This document shows, piece by piece, positions 16,476 through 24,679 of a DNA stretch of 64,000 nt. This DNA is from UBA9647 sp049522195. Lineage in GTDB: Bacteria > Bacteroidota > Ignavibacteria > UBA10030. Under the pieces are notes generated by a model. That model was not told the origin of the DNA. It worked only from the letters and a program-made list of their open reading frames with translations, and did not search any database. The stretch covers positions 1 through 64,000 of the forward strand of contig JBEKOB010000009.1 of assembly GCA_049522195.1 (NCBI GenBank). The letters run 5' to 3'. The number at the start of each line of letters is the position of its first letter. Position 1 is the first letter of the stretch. The position numbers and the translations under genes were made by a program.

Positions 16476-17831
16476 TCAGAAGTGGACCACAAATCCTACT
16501 CTTGGCTCAATTCGTTTCTGCGACTCATAGCCGGTGACCTTTCCTGTCGCCTGATCGTGAACTTCGGCAAACGTCCATTGATACAGAATCGATACGACAA
16601 GATACGGGAGAGGTTTATATCCTGCTTGTGCGTATAAGAGCGAGTTGTTATCAAGTTTGAAAATGGATCCCACATTCTTCTTGTCATAGCCAGCATTGAG
16701 AAGAATGCCTGGAAGGGCAGTCAGCGTCTCGAGTTCGAGATGAAGTGTGCCGCCATTCGGCTGTCCGACCGGCGCCTGATATCCACCAAGAATATTGAAG
16801 GTGTTGAGAATGCTGATCAGCAATTCTCCAAAATAGCCCTCATACGATTGCGCACCTTTCAGCATCTGGGCCTTGCTTGTGAACCTCGTCGTGTCGAGAC
16901 GCTGGTATCGGTCTCGCTCGTAGAATGCATCGAAGTAGGATGGAATGAAGTGATTTCCGACAAACCTTCTCTCGTATTTCGCGTCGAGTGTCAGTAGGCC
17001 GAGTCCCCTTAATTCAAGATTGAGCCCGACTGCTTCACCACTGCCGTACGTAAGTATTTTCGCGTAGTCCGCGTACAGAGTTGAGTGGACAACTTCATGC
17101 GAGAGAAGCGGGAAACCGATGTCAGCCCCGACAATTGAAAGAGCCCCGTTTCCCTGGGCGCTCCGAATACTCCCCAGCGCGTCTCCCCACGTTTGATTCG
17201 CGTTCGCGTTAAGGTCCGAAGCGAAGGTCACTCCCGTTTCGAGCTTGCCTATGATCGGAATCGGCGCAGCGTCGGTGAACTGCAAAGGCCTGGTGTAACC
17301 ACGAATCCCGAGGATTCCTCTTCCCGCGATATCGCTGTACATCGACTCAAAGCCGACCTTCTGAAAATCGGCGTCAAACTCAACTCCCACTTTCCTCAGG
17401 TCATAGCTCGCCGTGTTCCGATACATATAGATGATGGATCCATGACCAATCCGTGAGTAATCCAGTGCACCTACGCGGGCATACCATGGGTCATGCTTTG
17501 TGCCATACCGGACATAACGAATAAGCTGGACGTAACTGTACGCGTTTTTGAAATCCTCGTGCCGGATCTTTCCATCTTCTCCAACCCGGACGTTGATATC
17601 GAGTCCGACGCCGATCTTCCCAAAAGAGACCTCGGGAGTAAGATGAAAGAGATAGTACGGTTTTCCATCGATAAACGTCATTCCGACGCCGCCGGTGATC
17701 GTCTGTTGATCCTGCAATGCTGAGAGTTGTGAGGGTTGCTGAAGAGGTGACTGAGCGGACAAATGATGGAGAGGGAGGATCAAAATTCCGCTCAACAGGA
17801 TCAGAAATATGAGGACGGAATTTAATTTCAC
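16476..17831 (-). CDS. Predicted outer-membrane beta-barrel protein of unknown function
   Basis: I do not recognise this 451-residue protein. It has a signal peptide (hydrophobic residues 6-22, cleavage near LSAQ). Alternating aromatic/hydrophobic strands follow and it ends in RIEPRVGFVVHF, with an aromatic last residue typical of outer-membrane barrels. The start is GTG at 17831, one base after the end of spmB, so it is likely co-transcribed with spmB and spmA. A partner role with SpmAB in envelope transport is possible but unproven. Confidence 0.6.
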   Translation of the reverse strand: MKLNSVLIFLILLSGILILPLHHLSAQSPLQQPSQLSALQDQQTITGGVGMTFIDGKPYYLFHLTPEVSFGKIGVGLDINVRVGEDGKIRHEDFKNAYSYVQLIRYVRYGTKHDPWYARVGALDYSRIGHGSIIYMYRNTASYDLRKVGVEFDADFQKVGFESMYSDIAGRGILGIRGYTRPLQFTDAAPIPIIGKLETGVTFASDLNANANQTWGDALGSIRSAQGNGALSIVGADIGFPLLSHEVVHSTLYADYAKILTYGSGEAVGLNLELRGLGLLTLDAKYERRFVGNHFIPSYFDAFYERDRYQRLDTTRFTSKAQMLKGAQSYEGYFGELLISILNTFNILGGYQAPVGQPNGGTLHLELETLTALPGILLNAGYDKKNVGSIFKLDNNSLLYAQAGYKPLPYLVVSILYQWTFAEVHDQATGKVTGYESQKRIEPRVGFVVHF

Positions 17832-18380
17832 TCAGGCACCGAACAGTATGCGGCAGATCAGAACTGCACCGAGCATGCCAAAGACATCTGCAATCAGTCC
17901 GGCCGGGACCGCGTGGCGCGTGTTCTTGATCTGGACCGAGCCAAAATAGACGGCGAGGACATAAAACGTTGTCTCTGAGCTGCCGTACATCGTCGATGCA
18001 AGAATTCCGATAAACGAATCGGGGCCATGGACTTTCATAAGCTCCGTCATGATCCCGAGCGATCCGCTTCCCGAGAGGGGTCTCATCAACGCCATCGGAA
18101 GCGTTTCGGGCGGCATGCCGATAAGGTTTGTGGCAGGCGCGAGGACGGTGGTCAGTAATTCCATGGCGCCGCTTGCGCGGAAAATTCCGATAGCGCACAG
18201 CATCGCCACTAGATATGGGATAATGCGAACAGCAGTGGTAAAACCGTCTTTCGCTCCTTCGACGAACACTTCATAGACCCGGACTTTCTTGACGATACCC
18301 CATCCAAGGAAAATGAAGAGCAAGAGCGGGATCGCAACGATGGAGATCGTGTTGATGATAGCACGGAAGAGATCACCCAT
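17832..18380 (-). CDS. spmB: SpmB-like membrane protein (Gate domain)
   Basis: The product of about 182 residues has several membrane helices and the nucleoside-recognition (Gate) domain of SpmB, with LVAMLCAIGIFRASGAM, LPMALMRPLSGSGSLGIM and GILASTMYGSSETTFYVLAVYFGS. In Bacillus SpmB works with SpmA in spore core dehydration. In non-sporulating Gram-negatives the pair is common and its role is unknown. Start 18380 is chosen because AAAGGAGG lies just before it; it overlaps the end of spmA by 8 bases. Confidence 0.88.
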   Translation of the reverse strand: MGDLFRAIINTISIVAIPLLLFIFLGWGIVKKVRVYEVFVEGAKDGFTTAVRIIPYLVAMLCAIGIFRASGAMELLTTVLAPATNLIGMPPETLPMALMRPLSGSGSLGIMTELMKVHGPDSFIGILASTMYGSSETTFYVLAVYFGSVQIKNTRHAVPAGLIADVFGMLGAVLICRILFGA

Positions 18381-19374
18381 GGGATGCCTCCTTTCCCGGC
18401 TCCGTCTCAAAATCCTTTCTGTACCGCGGAAGCCTCTGGAGGAGCTTGGCCGCTGTCACACCGGCAACCGTTGCGCACATGGCGCCGAAGATCGACGTAC
18501 CAATGATAATTCCGGGATTCGCTGAACCTGCCGACGCGCGCACAGCGATGGCGGTCGCTGGGATCAGTATCAGTCCTCCTGTGTTGATGGTCAGAAAGGT
18601 GACCATCGAGTTGGTGGCAGTCCCCGCCTTCGGATTGAGTTTGTTCAGTTCCTCCATCGCTTTCAGGCCGAGAGGGGTCGCTGCGTTGCTGAGGCCGAGC
18701 ATGTTGGCCGCGATATTCATGATCATGGCACCAATCGCAGGATGGTCGGTGGGGATATCGGGGAACAATCGTTTGGTGACGGGCGTGAGCATCCTGGTGA
18801 CAATCTTCAGGAGGCCGGCTTCCTCGGCGACCTTCATCACACCCAACCATAGCGCCATGATACCGATGAGGCCGAGAGCAATCGTCACTGCCGTCGTTGC
18901 ATAATCGAGCGCTGCCTGCGTCACGGCCTTCATCTTGACAAAGCGGATGGGTTCAATGACGACCTGGACTCTGGCAGTCTGCTGGTCCGGCGCTACGGTC
19001 ATCGATCGTACAGACCCGGTCAGTTTATCCTTGTTCGCAGCAGACTTTGCCATGTCCTTCCAGCGATCCGGCGTTGCCGGGCCGATGGGAACAGCGATCG
19101 GCGACTCTCCCGCAGAGACCACGCCAATTACGACCGGCTGGTGTATTTCGGAGGTGGCTGTTGTGACACCGTAGAAGGCATTGAACGTCTCGGCCGTGAG
19201 CACGAGGTCCCCTTCCCACGTTTGTCGCAGAGGCGTGGGAGACTTCTGGATGACGAGGGAGGCCTCAATCGGAACGCCGTTCCGATACGTGTTCTGCACT
19301 TCGTCGCGCACATCATTTCCCACTGCAACAAGAATGCCTATTGCAATGAGCGAGATCCAAATGTAGTTGAGCAT
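18373..19374 (-). CDS. spmA: SpmA-like membrane protein with a large extracytoplasmic insertion
   Basis: The 333-residue protein has the SpmA core: a first membrane helix (about residues 4-18), then from residue 155 the Gate domain with LIGIMALWLGVMKVAEEAGL, NIAANMLGLSNAATPLGLKAM and NSMVTFLTINTGGLILIPAT. Canonical SpmA is about 196 residues. The extra length is a hydrophilic segment at about residues 25-150, between the first and second helices. It is probably exposed on the outer side of the inner membrane (inference). The gene opens a three-gene set with spmB and a barrel protein. Confidence 0.87.
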   Translation of the reverse strand: MLNYIWISLIAIGILVAVGNDVRDEVQNTYRNGVPIEASLVIQKSPTPLRQTWEGDLVLTAETFNAFYGVTTATSEIHQPVVIGVVSAGESPIAVPIGPATPDRWKDMAKSAANKDKLTGSVRSMTVAPDQQTARVQVVIEPIRFVKMKAVTQAALDYATTAVTIALGLIGIMALWLGVMKVAEEAGLLKIVTRMLTPVTKRLFPDIPTDHPAIGAMIMNIAANMLGLSNAATPLGLKAMEELNKLNPKAGTATNSMVTFLTINTGGLILIPATAIAVRASAGSANPGIIIGTSIFGAMCATVAGVTAAKLLQRLPRYRKDFETEPGKEASHG

Positions 19375-19469
19375 AGATAGTGTCGTGATAGGAATTGGAA
19401 TCGGATTGGCTGGGTGCGAGTAAAGCTAATTCTTTTCGTCCCAAAATCAAGAAGAAAGTCCCTCCGGAG

Positions 19470-19499
19470 CGGTTCATCCTCCTCCTTTGCTATGAACCG
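19470..19499. other. Hairpin in the divergent spacer between spmA and the DNA methyltransferase gene
   Basis: An 8-bp perfect stem (CGGTTCAT and ATGAACCG) with a 14-base C/T-rich loop lies 52 bases before the methyltransferase ATG. It may be an operator or a 5-prime UTR structure; no clear promoter boxes could be set. Confidence 0.35.
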
Positions 19500-19551
19500 G
19501 GAAATCTGTATCTTACTTTGAACGCACGACGAATTCTTTTTGGGCGATCCG

Positions 19552-20634
19552 ATGGCCTCGCAAACTACAGACAACACTGCTGACATTCTCCAGGCAATTG
19601 AGCGTTTGATTGAAGAACGTGGGATCCGGATAGTTCATTCCGGTGTCAGATCGCTGAAAGATGTAATTTCCTCCCTCCCAGAATCAGTCCTGGTTCTTGA
19701 GCCCACCAACGGCGATACAACACTTCCAAGCATCTCGCGGGACCATCTCCTCACTGAACTCGAGCAAATCGAGCGTGCGAGAACACTTCCGAGGGCCCGA
19801 TACTATCTCGATCGACTCAGGCGCTCGCTCGTTGAGGTCAAGACTCGGAAAATCAATGACATCAATCTGAACCGCTGGAAAGAGTACAAGACCATCCTGA
19901 CTGACAGTCTGTGGCTGCTTGACAGGCGGGATGGAAGCGGCGGGCATTCGTCCTGGTATTGGGGGAATTTCGTCCCGCAGATCCCCCATCAGCTGATGAT
20001 GCGCTACACCAGGTCAGGCGAGTGGGTACTTGATGCGTTCGCAGGGAGCGGAACGACACTGCTTGAGGCCCGGTGTCTCGACCGAAAGTGCGTCGGGATT
20101 GAGCTTCAGGCATCTGTGGCGAGGAAGGTCCGGCAGGGATTGAAAAGGAATCATTCCGGAAACGACACACCCACCATCGGCCTCGAGGTTGGCGACAGCA
20201 GAACGATCAATGTGAAGCAGGTCCTGCGAAAGTACGGAACGAACTCCGTTCAACTGGTCATTCTCCATCCTCCCTACCACAACATCATTCGGTTCAGCAA
20301 GAACCGCCGTGATCTCTCCAATACCCGAACGGTGGAGGACTTCGCGGCGCAATTTGGAAAAGTCGTCGATAACGTGACTCCGGCACTTGATCCTGGCCGA
20401 GTCCTGGCAGTGGTCATCGGCGACAAATATGAAAAAGGGGAATGGAAGCCGCTTGGCTTCATGGTGATGAGTGAGGTCTTGAAAAGGAACTACAAACTGA
20501 AGAGCATTGTCGTCAAGAACTTCGAGGATACGACAGGCAAGAGGAGTCAGAAAGAGCTGTGGCGGTTCCGCGCTCTTGCCGGCGGATTCTATCTTTTCAA
20601 GCATGAGTATATTTTCATTTTCCAAAAAGGCTAA
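19552..20634 (+). CDS. DNA methyltransferase (N6-adenine/N4-cytosine type), candidate RM modification enzyme
   Basis: The 360-residue protein has an N-terminal region of about 115 residues without a recognised domain, followed by an N6/N4 methyltransferase domain. A motif-X-like PHQLMMRYTRSGEWVLDAFAGSGTT runs into the SAM motif I (FAGSGTT) near residue 155. The catalytic motif IV reads HPPY near residue 235, where DPPY, NPPY or SPPY is usual. Unlike its neighbours it is on the plus strand, and the next gene, 20 bases downstream, looks like a nuclease. Start ATG 19552 is used; an in-frame TTG lies at 19540. Target sequence is unknown. Confidence 0.85.
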   Translation: MASQTTDNTADILQAIERLIEERGIRIVHSGVRSLKDVISSLPESVLVLEPTNGDTTLPSISRDHLLTELEQIERARTLPRARYYLDRLRRSLVEVKTRKINDINLNRWKEYKTILTDSLWLLDRRDGSGGHSSWYWGNFVPQIPHQLMMRYTRSGEWVLDAFAGSGTTLLEARCLDRKCVGIELQASVARKVRQGLKRNHSGNDTPTIGLEVGDSRTINVKQVLRKYGTNSVQLVILHPPYHNIIRFSKNRRDLSNTRTVEDFAAQFGKVVDNVTPALDPGRVLAVVIGDKYEKGEWKPLGFMVMSEVLKRNYKLKSIVVKNFEDTTGKRSQKELWRFRALAGGFYLFKHEYIFIFQKG

Positions 20635-20654
20635 CTACGTGAAGGGCCTGGGCA

Positions 20655-21293
20655 ATGGCAATCACCCTCGACGCACGAGAGCATGAGCTGAAGAAACGTT
20701 TTGCTCTTCCCTATGAATGGGGCCAGCGTCAGAATGACGAGTGGGACGCACACACCGACTTTGTCTACCACATCTTTAGTTTCGAAGCCCTGTTGAAGGA
20801 GCTCGAAGCCCGCTTCAAAGATGAACCCATCTATAAAGAGATGCTCAACTACGGTATGAACCGGTGGTACAATTTCTGGTCGGCCAAAGCGGTTGAGCAG
20901 ATCTTCTGCGCACATCCGAGTGTGAAGGCGGCACGGGATTCAAATGACCGGCTGAGAGAATTCAGAATCGGGGACCTGAGCTTCGACCACAAGACCTCGA
21001 CCTATCCGCGCGGATTCAATCACGATCTCGACTTCGGCCAGAAGCACCCGAAAGAGCTGGTCGAATGGTTCTACACACACCAGAGCCAGCAGCGCCGCAA
21101 ACACTACGAAAACAGGATTTTCATCGTCCTCTACGCCTCGGACGGACAGCACTGGAAGCTCAAAGCCGAACTGGGGTGGCTGGAAGGGATTGTGAAGACG
21201 TACCTCGATCAGTTTGATCCGGCGAAGCTCTTCAGGTTCAAATTCGAAGGAAAGCGGGAAACCGTTGCGGATCTTCTGTGGGCGGTGAAATAA
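20655..21293 (+). CDS. Putative PD-(D/E)XK restriction endonuclease partner
   Basis: I do not recognise this 212-residue protein as a named family. It contains RWYNFWSAKAVEQIF (residues 70-84) and then FRIGDLSFDHKTSTYPRGF (residues 103-121). In the latter, D107 and D111-x-K113 resemble the acidic pair and lysine of a PD-(D/E)XK nuclease core. A beta strand RIFIVLYAS follows at about residue 154. Position directly downstream of a DNA methyltransferase, on the same strand and in the only plus-strand island of the region, supports a type II restriction enzyme (inference). GAAGGG precedes the ATG. Confidence 0.6.
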   Translation: MAITLDAREHELKKRFALPYEWGQRQNDEWDAHTDFVYHIFSFEALLKELEARFKDEPIYKEMLNYGMNRWYNFWSAKAVEQIFCAHPSVKAARDSNDRLREFRIGDLSFDHKTSTYPRGFNHDLDFGQKHPKELVEWFYTHQSQQRRKHYENRIFIVLYASDGQHWKLKAELGWLEGIVKTYLDQFDPAKLFRFKFEGKRETVADLLWAVK

Positions 21294-21344
21294 TGGTCAA
21301 TGGTCAACGACTAATTGACAATTGACCGTTCACCATTCACAATT
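21294..21344. repeat. Word-repeat spacer with a promoter-like motif between convergent genes
   Basis: This spacer is built from permuted words: TGGTCAA, TGACAATTGAC and CACCATTCACAATT. On the plus strand it contains TTGACA, 17 bases, CACAAT (about 21316-21344). The arrangement is the same as the tRNA-Ala promoter at 36861-36889, including the flanking AATTG words. It would read toward the 3-prime end of the DUF92 gene, so its role as a promoter is doubtful. Confidence 0.5.
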
Positions 21345-22130
21345 CTAAACCAAAAGCAAAAGTCCCCACGCGACCACAGCTCCCACCAAAGCACACACTC
21401 CGTTGACTACGTCGTTGCCGATCCATCGCATACCACGTGACAACCCGGTCGGTCGATCACAGTGCACCGTTCGCTCCGTTGATTTTCCACACACTTCACA
21501 TCTGTATTGAGCCTGCACTGTTGCCCCCAACAAGCTGTCCACAAAGCTCCCTGCGACTCCACCAACAACAACGATGAGCGTCGTGCGCAATTCTGTGTAC
21601 CAAGGATACCCGGAAAGAGCAATCACCGCAGCACCAACGGCTCCCCCAGCCGTCCCGTACTCTGAAATCCCTCCGCTTGTCCCCGGCTCAACCGGCTTGA
21701 ACGAAAGAATGGAGATGGTCTTCCCTTTCGTCAGTACACCGATCTCTGTCCCCCACGTATCAGCAGTGACCGCCGCGAGTGCCCCAAGATAGATGGGGTA
21801 GAAATCATAGAGAGGATAAAGTCCGGAGAAAATAGCCACCAGGCCCGCGACCCCTCCATTCGCCACGACCTGCCCCCAATCACGCTTGCTTGATTTCTCA
21901 AAAACCTGATCGAAGGCCTTCTTGCGCGAATGGCCGTACTTCGACAGCAGACTTGAAAGGACGAAGAATGTCACGATCGGAACCGCCCATTGCCATCCCC
22001 CCACGCCGTAGATGATGAGCGCAAGCAGAGCGGTCGCGATCGCGCCACTCAGAGTGAGAAAGCGCGCGAGAAAGGCTGCCACAGCTACGATGAGTCCAAA
22101 CAGCGCAGCGGTGAGATACCGGTCGGCCAT
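21345..22130 (-). CDS. DUF92 family integral membrane protein
   Basis: The 261-residue protein has about six to seven hydrophobic segments and the DUF92 strings FSGLYPLYDFYPIYLGALAAVTADTWGTEIGVL and SGGISEYGTAGGAVGA. A C-terminal Cys pair (CEVCGKSTERTVHC) sits in a loop before the last helix. Plant members (VTE6) phosphorylate phytyl phosphate for tocopherol synthesis; bacterial members are mostly untested, and a polyprenyl-phosphate kinase role is a guess. The start lies 2 bases past the holA stop, so it is the last gene of that operon. Confidence 0.85.
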   Translation of the reverse strand: MADRYLTAALFGLIVAVAAFLARFLTLSGAIATALLALIIYGVGGWQWAVPIVTFFVLSSLLSKYGHSRKKAFDQVFEKSSKRDWGQVVANGGVAGLVAIFSGLYPLYDFYPIYLGALAAVTADTWGTEIGVLTKGKTISILSFKPVEPGTSGGISEYGTAGGAVGAAVIALSGYPWYTELRTTLIVVVGGVAGSFVDSLLGATVQAQYRCEVCGKSTERTVHCDRPTGLSRGMRWIGNDVVNGVCALVGAVVAWGLLLLV

Positions 22131-22132
22131 AA

Positions 22133-23158
22133 TCAGACCGTCTCGCCGACAGATTCGGAGGTGTGATGGAGAAGCGAAATGATGAGAAGATCGAGGATCA
22201 GATGAGGATCACGCGACGTCGATTTCAGAACCGTGTCGGCTTCGAGGAGCGCTTTGAAGTTCTGTTCGATCTGACTGACGTCGAAATTGGATCGGAATTC
22301 AATGTACTGCTTGATATAATAAGCAGGCACGCCGATTTCACGTGCAATCTCCTGCTCTCCCAATCTCCGGGATTTTATGTCTGAGAGCTTCCAGAGCTGC
22401 GTGAAGAACCGCGTCAGCATGACGATGATCATCTGTGGTGACTGGCCTGACTCGAGCATACGCTCAAGTATTTTGACGGCTTCCCTGGAATCCTTCCGGC
22501 CAATCGCGTTCTGCAGCTCAAAAATCGTATATCCCTTTGTTGCTCCCACAACCGCAGTGATGTCCTCCACGGTGACCTTTTTCCGGTCCCCGACGAAGAC
22601 AAAGAGCTTGTCGATTTCATTCTGAAGCGATCGCAGTGAATTGCCAACATACGCCTGCATAAGGCGGCAGGCTTCAGCATTCGCTTCCCTTCCCAGGTGC
22701 TTAATGCGGTCGGCGATCCAAGTCGGGACTTGATTATCATACAGCGGCTTGCACTCGACGATCTCAGCCCGCTTTTTGAGATCCGTAAACGGCTTACGGC
22801 GGAAATCCGGTTCAAAGGAAACCAGAACGAGCACGGTTGATTCGAGAGGCCTGTTGATATACGCCGCGATAACCTCTTTTGCGGTTTCCGTAGTCGCAAG
22901 TTTCTCGAATTCCTTCACCACGACGACGCGCTTCGCGCTCATCATGGGAAATGAAGACGCGTGCGCCACAACATCCTGTGCCTCCACCTTGCTCCCGTAG
23001 ACGACATCGAGGTTGAAGCCCTTTGTCCCCTCGTCGAGGGTCTTCGCGATGATCAGCTGTACCCCTTCATCGATAAGGAAGTCCTCCTCCCCATGAAAGA
23101 GATAGATTGGGGCGAAGTGGTTGGATTTGATCGACTGTTGAAACTCTGCGTAAGTCAT
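22133..23158 (-). CDS. holA: DNA polymerase III delta subunit
   Basis: The product of about 341 residues fits HolA, the clamp-loader subunit that opens the sliding clamp. It begins MTYAEFQQSIKSNHFAPIYLFHGEEDFLID, a degenerate P-loop region typical of delta. Later strings include FPMMSAKRVVVVKEFEKL, LRSLQNEIDKLFVFVG and YTIFELQNAIGRKD from the lid and C-terminal collar domains. Start 23158 is preferred over 23197 because family members begin close to this point; no clear Shine-Dalgarno is visible for either. Confidence 0.9.
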   Translation of the reverse strand: MTYAEFQQSIKSNHFAPIYLFHGEEDFLIDEGVQLIIAKTLDEGTKGFNLDVVYGSKVEAQDVVAHASSFPMMSAKRVVVVKEFEKLATTETAKEVIAAYINRPLESTVLVLVSFEPDFRRKPFTDLKKRAEIVECKPLYDNQVPTWIADRIKHLGREANAEACRLMQAYVGNSLRSLQNEIDKLFVFVGDRKKVTVEDITAVVGATKGYTIFELQNAIGRKDSREAVKILERMLESGQSPQMIIVMLTRFFTQLWKLSDIKSRRLGEQEIAREIGVPAYYIKQYIEFRSNFDVSQIEQNFKALLEADTVLKSTSRDPHLILDLLIISLLHHTSESVGETV

Positions 23159-23204
23159 AAGGGATCGGGAGATCGGACGATCTGGACATCGAATCATCTG
23201 TGAA

Positions 23205-23270
23205 TCGTTAGATGATCAAATGGTGAGATGGCCAGATGAGTAGATGATTAGATGACCCGATGGCTAGATT
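23205..23270. repeat. GATG-word repeat spacer upstream of holA
   Basis: The spacer between the cyclophilin stop and holA consists of about nine degenerate copies of a (A)GATGA(T/G) word at 7-9 base spacing on the plus strand. It has no coding frame and no clear inverted symmetry. It belongs to the same class of word-built spacers seen elsewhere in the window. Confidence 0.5.
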
Positions 23271-23278
23271 TCAAGGCG

Positions 23279-23842
23279 TTATTTTAACACTGTTACCTTT
23301 TTTATCACCACATCCACTTTTGGCTTTCCGTCGTTCGGTCCCATCTGCGGAGTAATATCCACCGCTCCGATTGAATCGACCACGTCCAGCCCCTTGACCA
23401 CTTTCCCGAAGATTGTGTAATTCTTGGGCATGCCTGGAACATCCCGGAGCATGATGAAAAACTGGCTCGTGTTCGTGTTCGGTCCGCGGTTCGCCATGGC
23501 AAGTGTACCGCGGACGTAGCCGGACTGATAGGAAGAGGTCGAAGGATGCAGTTCATCTTCGAACTCCTTCCCATAAATACTTTTTCCGCCGGTTCCCGTA
23601 CCGGTCGGATCGCCTCCCTGGATCACGAATCCTCTGGCAATCCTGTGGAAAATGATTCCATTGAAATATCCTTGCTCGGCAAGGCCTGTGAAATTGGCGA
23701 CTGTCTTTGGGGCGTCCGATTGAAATAGTTCAACTTCAATCGTCCCCTTTGAGGTTTCGAGTGTGGCATTCACGGTTTTCTTTTGGCACCCTTCAGTTAT
23801 GAGTAGGAGAACAAGAAGCAGCACGACGGTCAATCGTTTCAT
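23279..23842 (-). CDS. Cyclophilin-type peptidyl-prolyl isomerase, lipoprotein
   Basis: The protein starts MKRLTVVLLLVLLLITEGCQ, a lipoprotein signal with the modified Cys at about residue 19. A compact cyclophilin domain follows. Diagnostic strings are GIIFHRIARGFVIQGGDP, GTLAMANRGPNTNTSQFFIML and YTIFGKVVKGLDVVD. It catalyses cis-trans isomerisation of proline bonds, here in the periplasm attached to a membrane. Start 23842 is supported by GAGGGT upstream and avoids overlap with uppP, which ends 11 bases before. Confidence 0.95.
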   Translation of the reverse strand: MKRLTVVLLLVLLLITEGCQKKTVNATLETSKGTIEVELFQSDAPKTVANFTGLAEQGYFNGIIFHRIARGFVIQGGDPTGTGTGGKSIYGKEFEDELHPSTSSYQSGYVRGTLAMANRGPNTNTSQFFIMLRDVPGMPKNYTIFGKVVKGLDVVDSIGAVDITPQMGPNDGKPKVDVVIKKVTVLK

Positions 23843-23853
23843 GGTACCCTCTA

Positions 23854-24663
23854 TCAGACAAATAAGATTCCTGCGATTCCAATGACGAAGCAATAGAAAG
23901 CAAACCAGCTGAACTGACCCCGCTCTATGATGCGAAGCAGGAGCTTGATCGCGAAATACCCTGTCAGTGCAGCGACAAGCAGGCCAACGATAAGCGGGCC
24001 GAATCCCGTTGCTATCCCTTGACGGACCATCGTTTTCGATTCCAGCAGTGCCGCTCCAGCAATGACCGGAACAGAAAGAAGAAAAGAAAACCTGGCGGCG
24101 AGCGACGGCGGAAGTCGAAGGAACAGCGCTGTGCTGATCGTCGAACCGGAACGAGAGATTCCTGGAAAGATCGCCACCGATTGCGCGATGCCAATGATGA
24201 ACCCGGAGAGAACCCCGACACGTTTTCCCTCAACCGCTTTCGAGAACCGGGTGAGAAAAAGGAATAATCCCGTAATCACAAGATTGACCGATACCAACTT
24301 GGGATCATGAAACGTCTCCGCAATCTGATCGTGATACATCAATCCGATAATCGCCGCCGGCACCGAAGCAACAACAATTGCCGCCCCAAGCCGGAAGTAC
24401 TCATTCGTCTCGTAAGCGGCTTTCCAGGCCTGCGTTCGGATAGCATCCCAAAAGGCCATCACGATATGGCCAATATCTCTTCGAAAGATAATGCAGACCG
24501 AGATAAGCGTTCCAAAATGCACAAAGACATCAAACGAGAGCATTTCGGGATTATTGATATTGAGGAGCTGACGCGCCAGAACGAGATGGCCGGAGCTGCT
24601 GACGGGAAGGAACTCCGTAAGACCCTGAACGATACCAAGAACGGTAGCCTGGAGAATGGACAT
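23854..24663 (-). CDS. uppP: Undecaprenyl-diphosphate phosphatase
   Basis: The 269-residue integral membrane protein matches UppP (BacA). It has the motif GLTEFLPVSSSGHLVL with the catalytic Glu at residue 17, FPGISRSGSTIS with the conserved Arg, and about eight membrane helices. It recycles the undecaprenyl carrier lipid by removing a phosphate from the diphosphate form, needed for peptidoglycan and surface polysaccharides. It is packed between an outer-membrane protein gene and the cyclophilin gene on the same strand. Confidence 0.96.
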   Translation of the reverse strand: MSILQATVLGIVQGLTEFLPVSSSGHLVLARQLLNINNPEMLSFDVFVHFGTLISVCIIFRRDIGHIVMAFWDAIRTQAWKAAYETNEYFRLGAAIVVASVPAAIIGLMYHDQIAETFHDPKLVSVNLVITGLFLFLTRFSKAVEGKRVGVLSGFIIGIAQSVAIFPGISRSGSTISTALFLRLPPSLAARFSFLLSVPVIAGAALLESKTMVRQGIATGFGPLIVGLLVAALTGYFAIKLLLRIIERGQFSWFAFYCFVIGIAGILFV

Positions 24664-24679
24664 GTGCTACTGAGTCGTG

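Noticed and set aside
17832..19374. Sporulation capability
   Set aside because: Only spmA and spmB are present; these occur widely in non-spore-formers.
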